64,000 nucleotides of DNA. Origin: Fratercula arctica (Eukaryota > Chordata > Aves > Charadriiformes > Alcidae). The translations under genes were made by a program, and so were the position numbers. This document shows, piece after piece, positions 20,575-32,500 of the stretch. Below the pieces are notes generated by a model that saw nothing but the letters and a program-made list of their open reading frames with translations, was not told the DNA's origin and searched no databases. The first letter of the stretch is position 1, and every line of letters begins with the position of its first letter. The stretch lies in the NCBI GenBank assembly GCA_947846985.1, contig CANTUZ010000025.1:2230100-2294099 (forward strand), written 5' to 3'.

Positions 20575-21231
20575 TGTGAGAGACTGGAACTTCAAAATAA
20601 TTGTCTCAAAGCTTGCTTAAGCTTCTACAAATCAACAGCAGGCTTGCGGGCCAATAGGAAGCTTGCTCGTGCCTATTTAGCACCTTCTGCAGACCATTCT
20701 TTTGCTTATCAGTCACCACCCAAGATTGCCATCAGCTGAAAAGGGTGTAGGCCTTTGGTTGTCAGAGTGGCCAGACCCTGTCTACTCCAAATTTGTTGAG
20801 GCACAATGACTGTGCTGAGCCAAGTGCTGCCCAAGCAGTAGGGGGCAGGAAGAGGTCATACGGTGACTGTGTCAAATGACAATTAGCTGGGCAAAGGCCA
20901 CCATCATGCTGATTGGTCAAGCTACGGACTGACCTAGACTATAACTGGTGCAGTTGACCCACCACAATTTGGGAACCAGAACCCTCACCATCATCATGAC
21001 TTGGGAACCATGGATCAATGAGATACCGCTGAAATTCCAGAGGACCATCGAGACATCATCGGGCCTGTGGTGGTGACTATACTCTTGCTGTGCTCCATAA
21101 TACTGCTTCTCCTTTCTGCCTTTCCTCTACTTCTGCCTTTATTCTATCACTCGTCTCAGTGACTATTGCTGGGGAATAGCAATAAACCTGCAGTGAGCGG
21201 CATCTGATCTCGTTTGTGTCTTAATCTCACA
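20575..21231 (+). repeat. 3' LTR of the internally deleted ERV (657 bp)
   Basis: It begins TGTGAGAGACTGGAAC after a G-rich tract (CCATGGGGTGG, probable polypurine tract) and ends TTAATCTCACA. AATAAA occurs near 21180. The U3 is long. Confidence 0.8.
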
Positions 21232-22724
21232 CTTGGAATCATTGTGAACCTCTCCCAGGCCCAATGTAGTTGGACCAGGACGTAACAGTCAGTCAGTCCC
21301 ATCTGTCTCAGCCCACTGTATATAGCTTTGCATGACCTCTTCCTCTGGACTGTATTGGCTCTGTCTCAAGATCTACAGGAAAGAACAATCTCGCAAGGGC
21401 TGTGCTGCCCAGGTGGCAAGAGGAGCCCTGTGGGCCCAGAGAGGTGCTGCTTCAAAAGCTGCAAAAGGAAAAATCAATCAATCAGCCCTTCTTTCTGGTC
21501 TACCTTGACTTATGGTATTTCATGCCCATTATCGATTTAGTGCTCAAAATATCACCAGTGCCTTTAAACGGTTATTATCTATAAAAGATCTTTGTTTCTT
21601 CAGAAGATAACAGTCTTTATAAACTACCACAGATAACAAAATTTGGAAAAAACAGACAAAAAAAATCTTACCTGCTGTTTATTTCTGCCCCACAGTTCAT
21701 TAGCAGGGCCTTCAGATCTGGTGCACCCACCAAGCAGGCAGTTTTCATCACACATCATGTTCAAGTGTAATTCTAGAGGGAGATGAATGTGTGCCGAAGC
21801 TTTGCAGCCCAGTTTGGGGTTATTATGGTGTTTAGACACCAACTTGGGTGGCTGGAAGATCTCTCTGAGCCACTCACTGCTGTTTTGATCCTTCTCCCCA
21901 TTAATTTATCAGCAGCTCTTTTTCTCCTTTGTTCTGTTCCATAAGAACAGCTTCAGAAGCTGGGTGAGCAATGAAGATGTATCTACACAGCTTTGGAGTA
22001 TGCAGGAATATTTATATTATCCACTTGAAAAGGCAAAAACATCAAAAGCCTGATAGCTAGCAATTTACTTTTTCCTTCCATGGAAGACTGAGAAATCACC
22101 ACAAATAATTTCAGTCTTCATGGTGGAGGTGGAAAAACTTTTCTCTCCACAGCTTTTTATTATTATTGTTGGATTTATGTAGCATCATAAAAAGGCATTT
22201 ATGCTTGACAAGAACCATTGCTGCTCAAGATTGGAAGAACTGGTGGAGGAGAGGCACTGAGCAGGAAGGGCAGCATCACAACCCTCATCAAGGATTACCT
22301 CCTATAATAGCAGCACATGTGAATTTCATAAAAACAAATCTCAACAAGGAACTGTAGCCCAATAGTTTTTATCCTCAGATACAACTCAGTGCAAGACAGG
22401 CTGGTTTTCTTTTCTCAATCTCAGCTACAAACAACACTTGGCTCCCAGTTATGGTTACCCTTTTGTAAATGTGGCATGAGAAGACCGAGGACTGAATTTC
22501 CTCAAGACAGACAAGACATTATTTGTTTCAGCTATCTACACTCTGTAAAGGGCTAAGGTTGCTGAATATGTTTCTAGTCTGTACTTGTTTTTGACAGCCC
22601 TTTTGCTTCAGGTTGCCCTGTGGGCACTGTCAGCAGAGAGATTTTTGTGAGCCCCAGGCAAAGCCTGCTTGGCTACCCTCAGTCAAGCAAATCAGTGTTT
22701 TGAAATAACCTACCTGAAAACCTA
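21232..22724. other. Unassigned DNA
   Basis: No gene or recognisable element. Short frames lack domain signals. Confidence 0.4.
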
Positions 22725-22845
22725 CCCATTGTCTATCTCAACTTTAGTAGGGCTTTTGCCACTGTTTTCTACAACATAATTATTGACAAATTGATGAAGT
22801 ATGGACTAGATAAGTGGACGTGGGACACAACCTCAGCATAGCTCA
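22725..22845 (+). mobile_element. Ancient CR1 reverse-transcriptase fragment
   Basis: The + strand reading VYLNFSRAFATVFYNIIID, then KLMKYGLDKWT, is a degraded form of the CR1 RT segment that reads [12 protein letters not shown] in the younger copy at 61320-63130. It is far more diverged than the other CR1 copies here. Confidence 0.65.
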
Positions 22846-23305
22846 AATTAAGAAAATACTTTTCCTTTGATCAGAACAAGTACTGTTAAGGATGCAACAG
22901 TCCTCTTATTAAAAACCTTAATTCACTAATCTAGAGCTAAATATTTACAATCATTCACCAAATGTAAAGGAACCCAATAAATAAAGATGATGAGAGAAAG
23001 AAACCAGTTGCCCACGTAGCTCTAATCTACAGTGGATTTTGTGTTCCATATACAGTGTATTTTCATCTCAGCGGGCAACTCCTATCTGAGGAGGAGAGGT
23101 GGCATGGGCTGTTGCAGAGGTTACACAATGTTCTTTCCTTAGAGACTTGTTTTATTGTTTCCCCTATAAAGTCTTCAGACTCAAGCACATGATGGCTCTG
23201 TGTGTGCAGAAACAATGGAAGTCAGTCAAACATACCCTATAAACCTGTTTGGGGACTGTTGGTAATTGTTACAGGGTCAATTCAGCACCAACTTGCCTTG
23301 GCCAT
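22846..23305. other. Unassigned DNA
   Basis: No feature recognised. The boundary with the next CR1 lies near AGAGCTCAGAGGGTC at about 23306. Confidence 0.4.
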
Positions 23306-24830
23306 CGGCTAGAGCTCAGAGGGTCATGATTAGGGGCACAGAGTCTAGTTGGAGGTCAGTGACGAGTGGTGTTCCCCAGGGGTCAGTACTGGGCCCAGTC
23401 CTCTTCAATATATTCATCAATGACCTGGATGAGGGGATAGAGGGCACCCTCAGCAAGTTTGCTGATGACACAAAGCTGGGAGGGGTGGCTGACACAGCAG
23501 AAGGCCTTGCTGCCATACAGAGAGACCTGGACAGGTTGGAGATCTGGGCAGAGAGAAACCTTATGAAATCCAATAAGGGCAAGTGTAGGGTGCTGCACCT
23601 GGGGAGGAATAACCCCCTGCACCAGGACAGGTTGGGGGTGACCTGCTGGGGAGCAGCTCTGTGGAAAGAGACCTGGGAGTCCTGGTGGACAACAGGATGA
23701 CCATGAGCCAGCAATGTGCCCTTGTGGCCAAGAAGGCCAATGGCATCCTGGGGTGCATCAAGAAGAGTGTGGCCAGCAGGTCAAGGGAGGTCATCCTCCC
23801 CCTCTACTCTGCCCTGGTAAGGCCGCACCTGGAGTACTGTGTCCAGTTCTGGGCTCCCCGGTTCCAGAAGGACAGGGAACTGCTGGAGAGGGTGCAGCAA
23901 AGGGCTACCAAGATGATGAGGGGACTGGAACACCTCTCTTATGAGGAAAGGCTGAGGGACTTGGGTCTTTTCAGTCTGTAAAAAAGATGACTGAGGGGGG
24001 ATCTTATCAATGCTTATAAATACTTCAAGGGTGGGTGTCAGGAGGATGGGGCCAGGCTCTTTTCAGTGGTGCCCAGCAACAGGACAAGAGGTAACAGGCA
24101 CAAACCTGAACATAAGAAGTTCCACCTCAACATGAGAAGGAACTTCTTTACTTTGAGGGTGGCAGAGCACTGGAACAGGCTGCCCAGAGAGGTGGTGGAG
24201 TCTCCATCTCTGGAGACATTCAAAACCCACCTGGACGCATTCCTGTGCAACCTGCTCTAGGTGACCCTGCTCTGGCAGGAGGTGGGACTAGAGGTCCCTT
24301 CTGTGGGAAAGCAATGGAAGATCAGCAAGGAGGATCGTAAATACACTCAAGGGACTCGCACCTGGGGTGCTGGGAAACACATATATCACACTAACTGTTA
24401 TTCAGTCTCGGGTGCTTGCAAGGAAAACGCACTTAGATAACAGAAGTCTGTGATGGACTCAGGGACACCTTATCTAGCCGCTTGAGAATCCTGGCCTGTT
24501 GTGGCAGATCAAAGCACAGTGAGAAAGCTATGCCTGTTTGAACCTTACAAATACCAAAAAGAACAGGGAGCCCGCGCCCGCTCTTGCTAACAAGGACTCT
24601 CTCGCTGCCAAGGGCTCTTGCTAACAAGAACTCTCTCTCGCACCGCGGTGCCCGCGGTCCCTGCTTGCGTGCCTCTGCCCGGGTGTTGCTTCGGAGATTC
24701 CCCAGGCTGTGAGGTATCGAGATTAAATTTGTTCTTTGCCTTTCATCCGTGGTGTGTGGTTGTTCCTGCGTCCTGCCTGCATCGGCTCACACACCTTCCA
24801 ATCCCTATCATTCTGTGATTCTGTAATCAG
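23306..24830 (+). mobile_element. 5'-truncated CR1 LINE, split by a solo LTR
   Basis: The copy starts inside RT, contains the catalytic block ([11 protein letters not shown] near 23450) and the C-terminal part ([20 protein letters not shown]), and ends with the 3' UTR and the ATTCTGTGATTCTG tail near 24810-24830. A frameshift occurs near 23640 (one base missing relative to the copy at 62410). The 3' UTR word CCTTC is duplicated by the LTR at 24302-24793. It is nearly identical by eye to 62098-63125, so both belong to one young subfamily. Confidence 0.9.
24302..24793 (+). mobile_element. Solo LTR (492 bp) nested in the CR1 3' UTR
   Basis: It begins TGTGGGAAAGCAATGG, ends GGCTCACACA and has a perfect 5-bp duplication CCTTC (24297-24301 and 24794-24798). 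With the LTR and one CCTTC removed, the CR1 end reads as normal GGTCCCTTCCAA, as in the copy near 63096. Internal CTAACAAGGACTCT-type repeats are shared with the copies at 18585-19060 and 13592-13903. Confidence 0.94.
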
Positions 24831-25100
24831 ACATGCTGTAGAAGGGGATAAAGTCCCTGTGGTGCATGAAAGGAATATGCTGGGGAAAACTGTTTGGGTT
24901 TCTCCTGCCTCAGGCAAAGGCAAACCCATTTCTGGGACTGTTTTTGCTCAAGGACCTGGATGTACCTGGTGGGTGATGCTTGAGAATGGAGAAGTTCAAT
25001 TTAACCCTGGGTGAGAATACTCAATCCTGAGTCTGCTATGATAGATGAGGCTGCAATTATGAACCAAATGGACTTAATGAACTTTTGTCCCTGGACAGGT
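24826..25100 (+). pseudogene. pol: ERV integrase C-terminal fragment
   Basis: The frame (VEGDKVPVVHERNMLGKTVW, SGKGKPISG, GCTWWVM, ENGEVQFNPG and stop) is the C-terminal DNA-binding region of a retroviral integrase. It is the same family as the minus strand remnant at 16536-16930, and here ends in a TGA near 25012. It directly adjoins a CR1 tail on the left and a CR1 missing its tail on the right. Confidence 0.75.
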
Positions 25101-25110
25101 ACACCTCCCA

Positions 25111-27930
25111 CTAGACCAGGCTGCTCAAAGCCCCATCCAGCCTGGTCTTGAACACTTCCAGGGATGGGGCATCCACAACTTCCCTGGGCAACCTGTTCCA
25201 GTGTCTCACCACCCTCACAGTAAAGAGTTTCTTCCTGATATCCAACCTAAATCTCCCCTCTTTCAGTTTGAAACCATTACCCCTTGTCCTATCGCTACAC
25301 TCCCTGATAAAGAGTCCCTCCCCATCCTTCCTGTAAGCACCCTTTAGGTACTGGAAGGCTGCTATAAGGTCTCCTCGGAGCCTTCTGTTCTCCAGGCTGA
25401 ACAACCCCAACTCTCTCAGCCTGTCTTCATAGCAGAGGGGCTCCAGCCCTCTCATCATCTTCGTGGCCCTCCTCTGGACATGTTCCAACAGGTCCATGTC
25501 CTTCTTGTGCTGAGGACTCCAGAGCTGGATGCAGTACTCCAGGTGGGGTCTCACCAGAGCAGAGTAGAGGGGCAGAATCACCTCCCTCAACCTGCTGGCC
25601 ACGCTTCTTTTGATGCAGCCCAGGATACAGTTGGCTTTCTGGGCTGCAAGCACACATTGACGGCTCATGTTGAGCTTCTCATCCACCAACACCCCCAAGT
25701 CCTTCTCCTCAGGGCTGCTCTCAAGCCATTCTCCGCCCAGCCTGTATTTGTGCCTGGGATTGCCATGACCCAGGTGCAGGACCTTGCACTTGGCCTGGTT
25801 GAACCTTATGAGGTTCACACAGGCCCACCTCTCAAGCCTGTCCAGGTCCCTCTGGATGGCATCCCTTCCCTCCAGCATGTTGACCACACCTTACAGCTTG
25901 GTGTCATCGGCAAACTTGCTGAGGGTGCACTCAATCCCACTGTCCATGTCACCCACAAAGATGGTCCCAGTACTGACCCCTGAGGAACGCCACTCGCCAC
26001 TGGTTTCTGCTTGGACATTGAGCTGTTGACTGCAACCCTTTGAGTGCGGCCATCCAGCCAGTTCCTTATCCACCGAGTGGTCCATCCATCAAATCCATGC
26101 TTTTCCAATTTAGAGACCAGGATGTTGTGCAGGACAGTGTCAAACACTTTGTATAAGTCCAGGTAGATGACGTTGGTTGCTCTCCCCTTATCTACCAATG
26201 CTGTGGCAACATCATAGAAGGCCACCAGATTTGTCAGGCACGATTTGCCTTTGGTGAAACCATATTGGCAGTCACCAATCACCTCCTTATTTTCCATGTG
26301 CCTTAGCATAGTTTCCAGGAGGATCTGCTCCATGATCTTGCCAGGCACAGAGGTGAGACTGACCGACCTGTAGCTCCTTGGGTCTTCCTTTTTTCCCTTT
26401 CTGAAAATGGGGGTAATGTTTCCCCTTTTCCAGTCAGTGTGAACTTCACCAGACTGCCAGGACTTTTCAAATGTAATGGAAAGCAGCTTGGCGACTTCAT
26501 CTGCCAGCTCCCTCAGGACCCATGGATGGATTTCATCAGGTCCCACGGACTCATACACCTTCAGGTTCCTCAGATGGTCTCAAACCTGATCTTCTCCTAC
26601 AGTGGGCAGTTCTTCATTCTCCCAGTCCCTGCCTTTGCATTCTGCAACTTGGGTGGTGTGGTTGGAGCCCTTGCCGGTGAAGACCGAGGCAAAAAAGCCA
26701 TTCAGTACCTCAGCCTTCTCCATATCCTGGGTGACCTTCTGGAGAGGGTCCGCATCTTCCCTTGTCTTGCCTTTATCCCTGACATACTTACAGAAGTTTT
26801 TCTTGTTGCCCTTGATGTCCATGGCCAGATTTAATTCTATCTGGGCTTTAGCTTGCCTAATCTGGTTCCTGATCGCTCAGACAGTTTCTCTGTATTCCAC
26901 CCAGGCTACCTGTCCTTGCTTCCACCCTCTGTAGGCCTCCTTTTTGCTTTTGAGCTTGTCCAGGAGCTCCTTGTTAATCCACGTAGGCTTCCTGGCCTTT
27001 TTGCCTGACTTGCTCTTTATTGGAATGCACCACTCCTGAGCTTGGAGGAGGTGATCCTTGAATACTAACCAGCTCTCTTGGGCCCCTCTTCCCTCCAGTG
27101 CTTTTTCCCATGTTACCCTGCCAAGCAGGTCCCTCAAGAGGCCAAAGTCTGCTCTCCTGAAGTCCAGGGTAGTGAGCTTGCTGCGTGCCCTCCTCGCTGC
27201 CCGAAGGATCTTGAATTCTACCATTTCATGATCGCTGTAGCCGAGGCTACCCTTGAGATTGACCAGGTCTCCTGTTTCCTTCCTGAGAGGGCCCGCATCT
27301 TCCCTAGCCTTGCCTTTATCTCTGATATACTTATAGAAGTTTTTCTTGTTATCCTCGATGTTCCTGGACAGATTTAATTCACTCACCACCAACCCTTCCT
27401 TGTTGGTAAGGACAAGGTCCAGCATAGTTCCTCTCATTGCTGGCTCCTCTACCATTTGAAGGAGAAAGTTGTCATCGACACATTCCAAGAACTTCCTGGA
27501 TTTCTTGTGCCCTGCTGTGTTGTCCTTCCAACAGATATCGGGGTGGTTGAAGTCCCCCATGAGGACCAGGGTCTGTGAACGCGATGCCGCTCCTATCTGT
27601 CTATGGAGGGCCTCATCCGCTCTGTTGTCCTGGTCAGGTGGCCTGTAGCAGACCCCTGCTGTAATGTCACCTGCCCCTGTGTGCCCTTTAATCTTGACCC
27701 ATAAGGTCTCCATTGGGTCTGCATCCATCACCAGGTGGAGCTCCATGCACTCCAGCTGATCATTGACATAGAGGGCGACACCCCCTCCTCGTCTTCCCAG
27801 TCTGTCCTTCCTGAAGAGTCTGTATCCCTCCATTCCAACACTCCAATCATAAGAGCCATCCCACCACGTCTCTGTGATGCCAATAAGATCATAGCCCTGG
27901 AGGCGTGCACACATCTCTAACTCCTCTTGC
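25111..27930 (-). pseudogene. CR1 ORF2: AP endonuclease and reverse transcriptase, broken
   Basis: N-terminal endonuclease: [40 protein letters not shown] and [11 protein letters not shown] (27914 down to 27190). A linker follows, then [56 protein letters not shown] and the catalytic FADDTK (near 25910). The C-terminal domain ends [19 protein letters not shown]. Inactivating changes are a TGA at 26877-26879, another stop near 26578, a frameshift near 25965 and a stop after FADDTKL. A 120-bp in-frame block at 27261-27380 is foreign to the endonuclease domain (see findings). Confidence 0.9.
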
Positions 27931-28257
27931 TTGTTTCCTATGCTACATGCATTTGCGTAAAGGCACCTCAGCTGGGCACCTGATGAAGCTGACCTACTAG
28001 CTGGAGTGGCTGCATTTCCTCCATGCTGCTCTTCAGGTGGTCTTCCTCTGGGGTGTTTTATCTGTGACTCCCTGGTTCCTATCTCCTCAGGAGCCCCTGC
28101 CTCGTCCCCATAAGACTTTGAGTGTGCTGCAGTGTACCCAGCACATCTCAGAGCAACAGGTTGAGGGCCTTCACTAGCGACCCACCCCTCAGACCTTGGA
28201 GCATCATCCCTTGGCTTGTCACGAGCAAGCTGGGTAATATCCCCCTCCCCAACAAGC

Positions 28258-29400
28258 CTAGTTTAAAGCTTGGTCAATGAGCCCCGCTAGCTCATGAGCA
28301 AACACCCTCTTCCTCCTTTCAGAAAGATGAGCCCCATCCGACGCCAACAAGCCTGGTGCCGTGTAGGCCATCCCAAAAAACCCAAAACTGTGGCGGTGAC
28401 ACCAGCCACGGAGCCATGTATTGACAGACCGCATGCATCTGTTTCTTTCAGAGTCCCTGCCTGTAACTGGGACAAGGGAAGAAAAGATAACCTGCACCCC
28501 AGATTCCCTTATTAACCTTCCCAAGGCCCTGAAGTCTCTTTTGATTGCTCTTGGGCTACGTGTTGCCACCTCATCACCACCCAACACCATCTCATACACG
28601 CAACAGCGGGTAGTAGTCCAAGGGCTGAACCAGGCTCGGAAGTTTTCTAGCAGCGTCCCTGACCCAGGCCCCAGGGAGGCAGCATATTTCCCTAAGAAGA
28701 GGGTCTGTCTGGCATATTGGGCCTTCTGTTCCCCTCAGAAGGGAGTCACCTACTGCTATAACCCACCTCTTCCTCCTTGTGGAGGTGGTTTTTAAACACA
28801 AGGTAGGCCTTTCCGGTCCTGGCAACTCTTCTGGTGTAGCCGAACCATCTTCCATGCCATCCATGGGCTGGCCTACCTCCTTGAGAGCCTCATACCTATT
28901 GTACAGAGGCACTTGGTTAGGAGAAGGGGGCAAGGAGGGGGTTTGCTTGCCACCCCTAGTACAGACTAGTCTCCATTCACTAGCCTCCTTTTGGCCACTG
29001 CCTTCAGTCTGGCAGAGGGAGGGTACCAGATCTCCTTCAGCTCAGGGTTTTTTTGGTGGCTCTTCTGGTTTTTTTCTCAGGGAGGTCAGAGCCTAACTCC
29101 ACCACTCAATTTCTCACTCTCCCAGATGCTCCTCAGCCTTTCTACTTCCTCTTTTAGCTCTGCTACCAGGCTGAGTAGATCATCCACCTGGTCACACCTC
29201 ACACAGCTGTTACCTCTTCTACTATCCACTAGCTGTGAGAGGTTAAGGCACTCCCTGCAGCCAGAGACCTGGGTGGCTGCATGCTTCTGTGGGAGCTCTG
29301 TTTGTATGGCCACATCTGCTCTGGCAAGTGCAGAGGATGCAGGAAGCTGCATCTTTCAGGTAAAGACCGTAACTGATCTCCCCTCTTAAGCTTTCCATGC
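28258..29400 (-). pseudogene. CR1 ORF1: zinc/coiled-coil and SGNH esterase-like protein, broken
   Basis: The N-terminal part has paired cysteines (CRECLNL, then CVRC) and a coiled coil (LLSLVAELKEEVERL). The C-terminal part is the esterase domain known from CR1 ORF1: block I (WVIAVGDSLLRG, near 28750) with the catalytic serine, and the terminal ASDGAHLSERRKRVFAHEL with the Asp-His pair. Frame breaks lie near 28600, where the middle block should be, and near 29085. It probably served RNA binding or membrane association in the LINE particle. Confidence 0.85.
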
Positions 29401-29540
29401 CCTTCTCGCACAAACTGCCGCACCGTGCCCTAGTCGCTCGCGTTCCCTAGGGCCGCCTTTTAAGGGGGTGGGAGCTGGCTACTGCTGCAGGCTCTGCCCC
29501 TGCCTCGTCAGCTGCTCTTGCGTGAGCTGTGGCCTTGTCC

Positions 29541-32500
29541 CGGCCTCAGAAAAACTGAGTTGCACAGTTAGGCAACTACCAGCAGTGGAGACCTCTGAGC
29601 AGCTTAAAGAAAACAGTTGTAGCACCTGGCAAGAGGGGTGTCTTTGTGGAGAGGCAGCATCACTGAGCTAACTGATTAGAAATGACAACCAGTCAAGTCA
29701 GAGATGTTGCTAAACAGTTATGGACCGGGCTTTGGGTCTGGCAGAGAGGAGATCTCCTCTGTACTCAGAACTGAGGGAATCCTATTATAAAATAGGAGAG
29801 CCTGATGGGTTAAATGAGAATTGAAAGCAAGAGGAGGGAGGAACACACCTGGGAAATTCACCCCTGAAGCAAGACAAGCTGAAAGAGGGGTTGTTCCTTG
29901 GGCATCTGCAAGCAAGGACTGCTTCATGACTGACAGGGAGAGACATTGAGAGAAAAGGTGATTAAAAACAACACAAGGCATTGTTTGGGAAGAAGGCAGA
30001 AAACAATGGAGAAATAGAGAAGCAAGGGATTAAAAAAAATAAGGAGAGAGAGAAATGGAAGGAGGACAGAAGAGGAAGGACAGACTTGAGTTCCTTAGTC
30101 TGGGCAATGATTCCATAGCACAGGGCACAACCTGTTTAGGTAAGTGGGCCGACTAACCTAGAACACGCCTGAACTCAAGATCACATCTGACCCAGGGACA
30201 TCTCAGACAGCAGTTAGCTGAGCCAAGCTCCCTAGACTGGGAATTATGTTCAACAGAAAAAGATATAATACTTGTTATATAGGCACTGACATATTACTTG
30301 GAGAGATGAAGAAATACATGTTCTTTGTCTGAAGGCTTAGATTTCACTCCCTCAAACTATTCCACATCTGAGGAACAGTGAAATCTTTGGAAAAGAGAAT
30401 AAGTTTTTACTACTGTGTTTGTACAGCATGAAGAGATTGCTCAGGCTCAATTTCAAGCAACTGCTACAGCCCAAAGAATAACAAAAAATAACAATAAATT
30501 CTTAATTGTCTAAGGCACTTAATTTTTTATTTGCTTTCTCTGTTGATCTGCAGTCATTCCCATTTACATTCATGACGTAGAACAGCATATGCAGGATAAA
30601 CAAAGACAATTATTGAATCCTTAAAACTCAAAGGGAGGATGTATTGTGTCTTCTTAGGTGTTCCTTCTAGTATCTTGAAAGATCTGTCATTTGCTTCTCC
30701 AAAAAATTTGAAAAGGCTCCTTCCTTTTCATTTATACAATTTCCATTGTAGTCCCCTCAGATTGTGGAAGATCACATATATTATTTCTAACACTGACAAT
30801 AGGGTACGTATTATGTTAGCATATATGTAATACTACTGTTTCTCAAAAAGAAGTTGGAGTATGCTGTAACAAGGCAGAACACTGAACTCTGCATGCTAGA
30901 AACTAAATTGAAGTTCAGAACCTAACTCTGTAGTGAGGTATCCAAGGAGATAAATGCCTACGCTGATGGGTTTTTATTTGTTGCTTTTGGTTTTTTATAA
31001 AAAACATAGGCCTAGTCCTGCTTCCAATGAAGTGGGTGGAGAAATTCTTACTGATTACAAAGTCAGGAGGAAAAATAATTCACATATCATCATCACTGTT
31101 TGGTACCCATGTTTCCAATCTCAGTTACTAGGCCAAAAAATGACTAGCCTCAACACTTAATGACTGCACTATCATATAGATGTGGGATGCTGGCAGATCA
31201 GCAAAGACAGGTTTGTACTGATGCTGCCTATGTTACATCTGTTATTTGAAGTAAAAAACAGATCTTATCTCAGTTCAGCTTGCTTCATCCTGTTCCCATG
31301 TTAAAGCCTCCTTGGTCGTCTAGGCATGGATTTTATTGCTGTTGGCCCCAAGGGAACATCTTGACAGAGAAAGCATGAGAACCAATTGAAACCAGATGCC
31401 TAAACGGTTGTCTGCTTCTTGAGGATCATAAGGAAGTGGATACTATGGCAGTCCTCAGATGCAAAGTAACCTACCTAAAAGTACTGTAACAGTAGAAACC
31501 ATGCTTTATCTCTTCCAAATTGTTCCTCGGAGATTTGAGGTTACATCTGAGAATCCAGAAGCTATAAAGATGGCTTTAACTTTTTCTGAGTTATGCAGGA
31601 AGGCCACTCACTGCTATTAAACTGACATTTTCCTTAGACACGTACACTCAGAGCAAGAGTAAGATATGAAAAAGAGATATGAAGCCAAAAGTACTTTGAA
31701 TTCATGGGGATGGGGAGTAGGGGAGGAATATGGTTAGTGTAGCTTTGATGCAGATTCTCCACTCTGCTATTCAAGTGGGAGCAAAGATGCTCTGGTGTGG
31801 TAGATTCTACAAGCAGAATGGTTACAGTGTATGCAAGCCATCAGCTGTAGCAGCTCCATAAAAAAGCCTGTTAATCTACCTTTCTCACCTAGTCACTCTA
31901 GTCAAGAATTTTTAGCTTCTTATGCAACAAACTGAATATATAAAACAAGAAGGGGCTTTTTGTCCTTTTAAGACTGCCTCTGTCTCTGATCTAACAGTGC
32001 AGCAATACCAGTTTTCTTTGCTTTCTGCCAACTTGCTTAGTTAGGAATGGCTGTGTCACAGTGGGTTGTTTTTTCTCATATCAGAAGCACAGCTTCACCA
32101 TAAAGTTATATCATAGAGGGAACAGAAGACCAGGCTCTTTTGTGAATGATGTGCAAAACATAAAGAACCAGGGACATTTATTGCCTTGGTAAAAAAGGGT
32201 CCATCCCCACCAGAACTTTATAATCCTCACTAAAATCTTGCTTTATCATTCTGTTTCAAGAGTAACATGCAGTGGTGGCACAATGCAGCAGAAGTTTCCT
32301 TCTGTTATATATCAGAGTAACTATTTACCTTCTTCAGATTTGTTATGCTATGTAACAACTTGTTATAACAAGCTTTCATAGTTTGTTTGGGTTTTTTTAA
32401 GTAATGCTTGGCAGTGAGAGTGTTCTGCATTCTTGCACCTGCTTAGAACCCTCAGTGGGGATTTCACTGGCTATCCCCAAGCTCTCAGAAATAGGCATCT

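Larger units (their letters stand above)
19454..21231 (+). mobile_element. Internally deleted ERV: LTR stub, env end, 3' LTR
   Basis: A stub of about 60 bp at 19454-19512 (TGTGAGAGACTGGAAC and onward) repeats the start of the full LTR at 20575. Between them is only the distal env gene. The remainder of the 5' LTR, gag and pol are missing, so a deletion from inside the 5' LTR into env is the simplest explanation. No target duplication was found: left flank TGTCAC, right flank CTTGG. Confidence 0.75.
25105..29540 (-). mobile_element. Nearly full-length CR1 LINE (about 4.4 kb), lacking its 3' tail
   Basis: The minus strand element runs from a CpG-rich 5' UTR (about 29400-29540) through ORF1 and ORF2. 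It lacks the terminal ~70 bp: the usual low-coordinate start (ATCATAGAATC and GGTTGGAAGGGAC words, as at 53466) is absent and similarity begins near ACACCTCCCACTAGAC. LINEs normally lose the 5' end, not the 3' end, so a later deletion or exchange removed the tail. ORF1 and ORF2 are listed separately. Confidence 0.9.

Noticed and set aside
25480..25983. Long + strand frames across the minus strand CR1
   Set aside because: They are antisense shadows of CR1 ORF2; the same antisense frames appear at 53885, 54114 and 37090.
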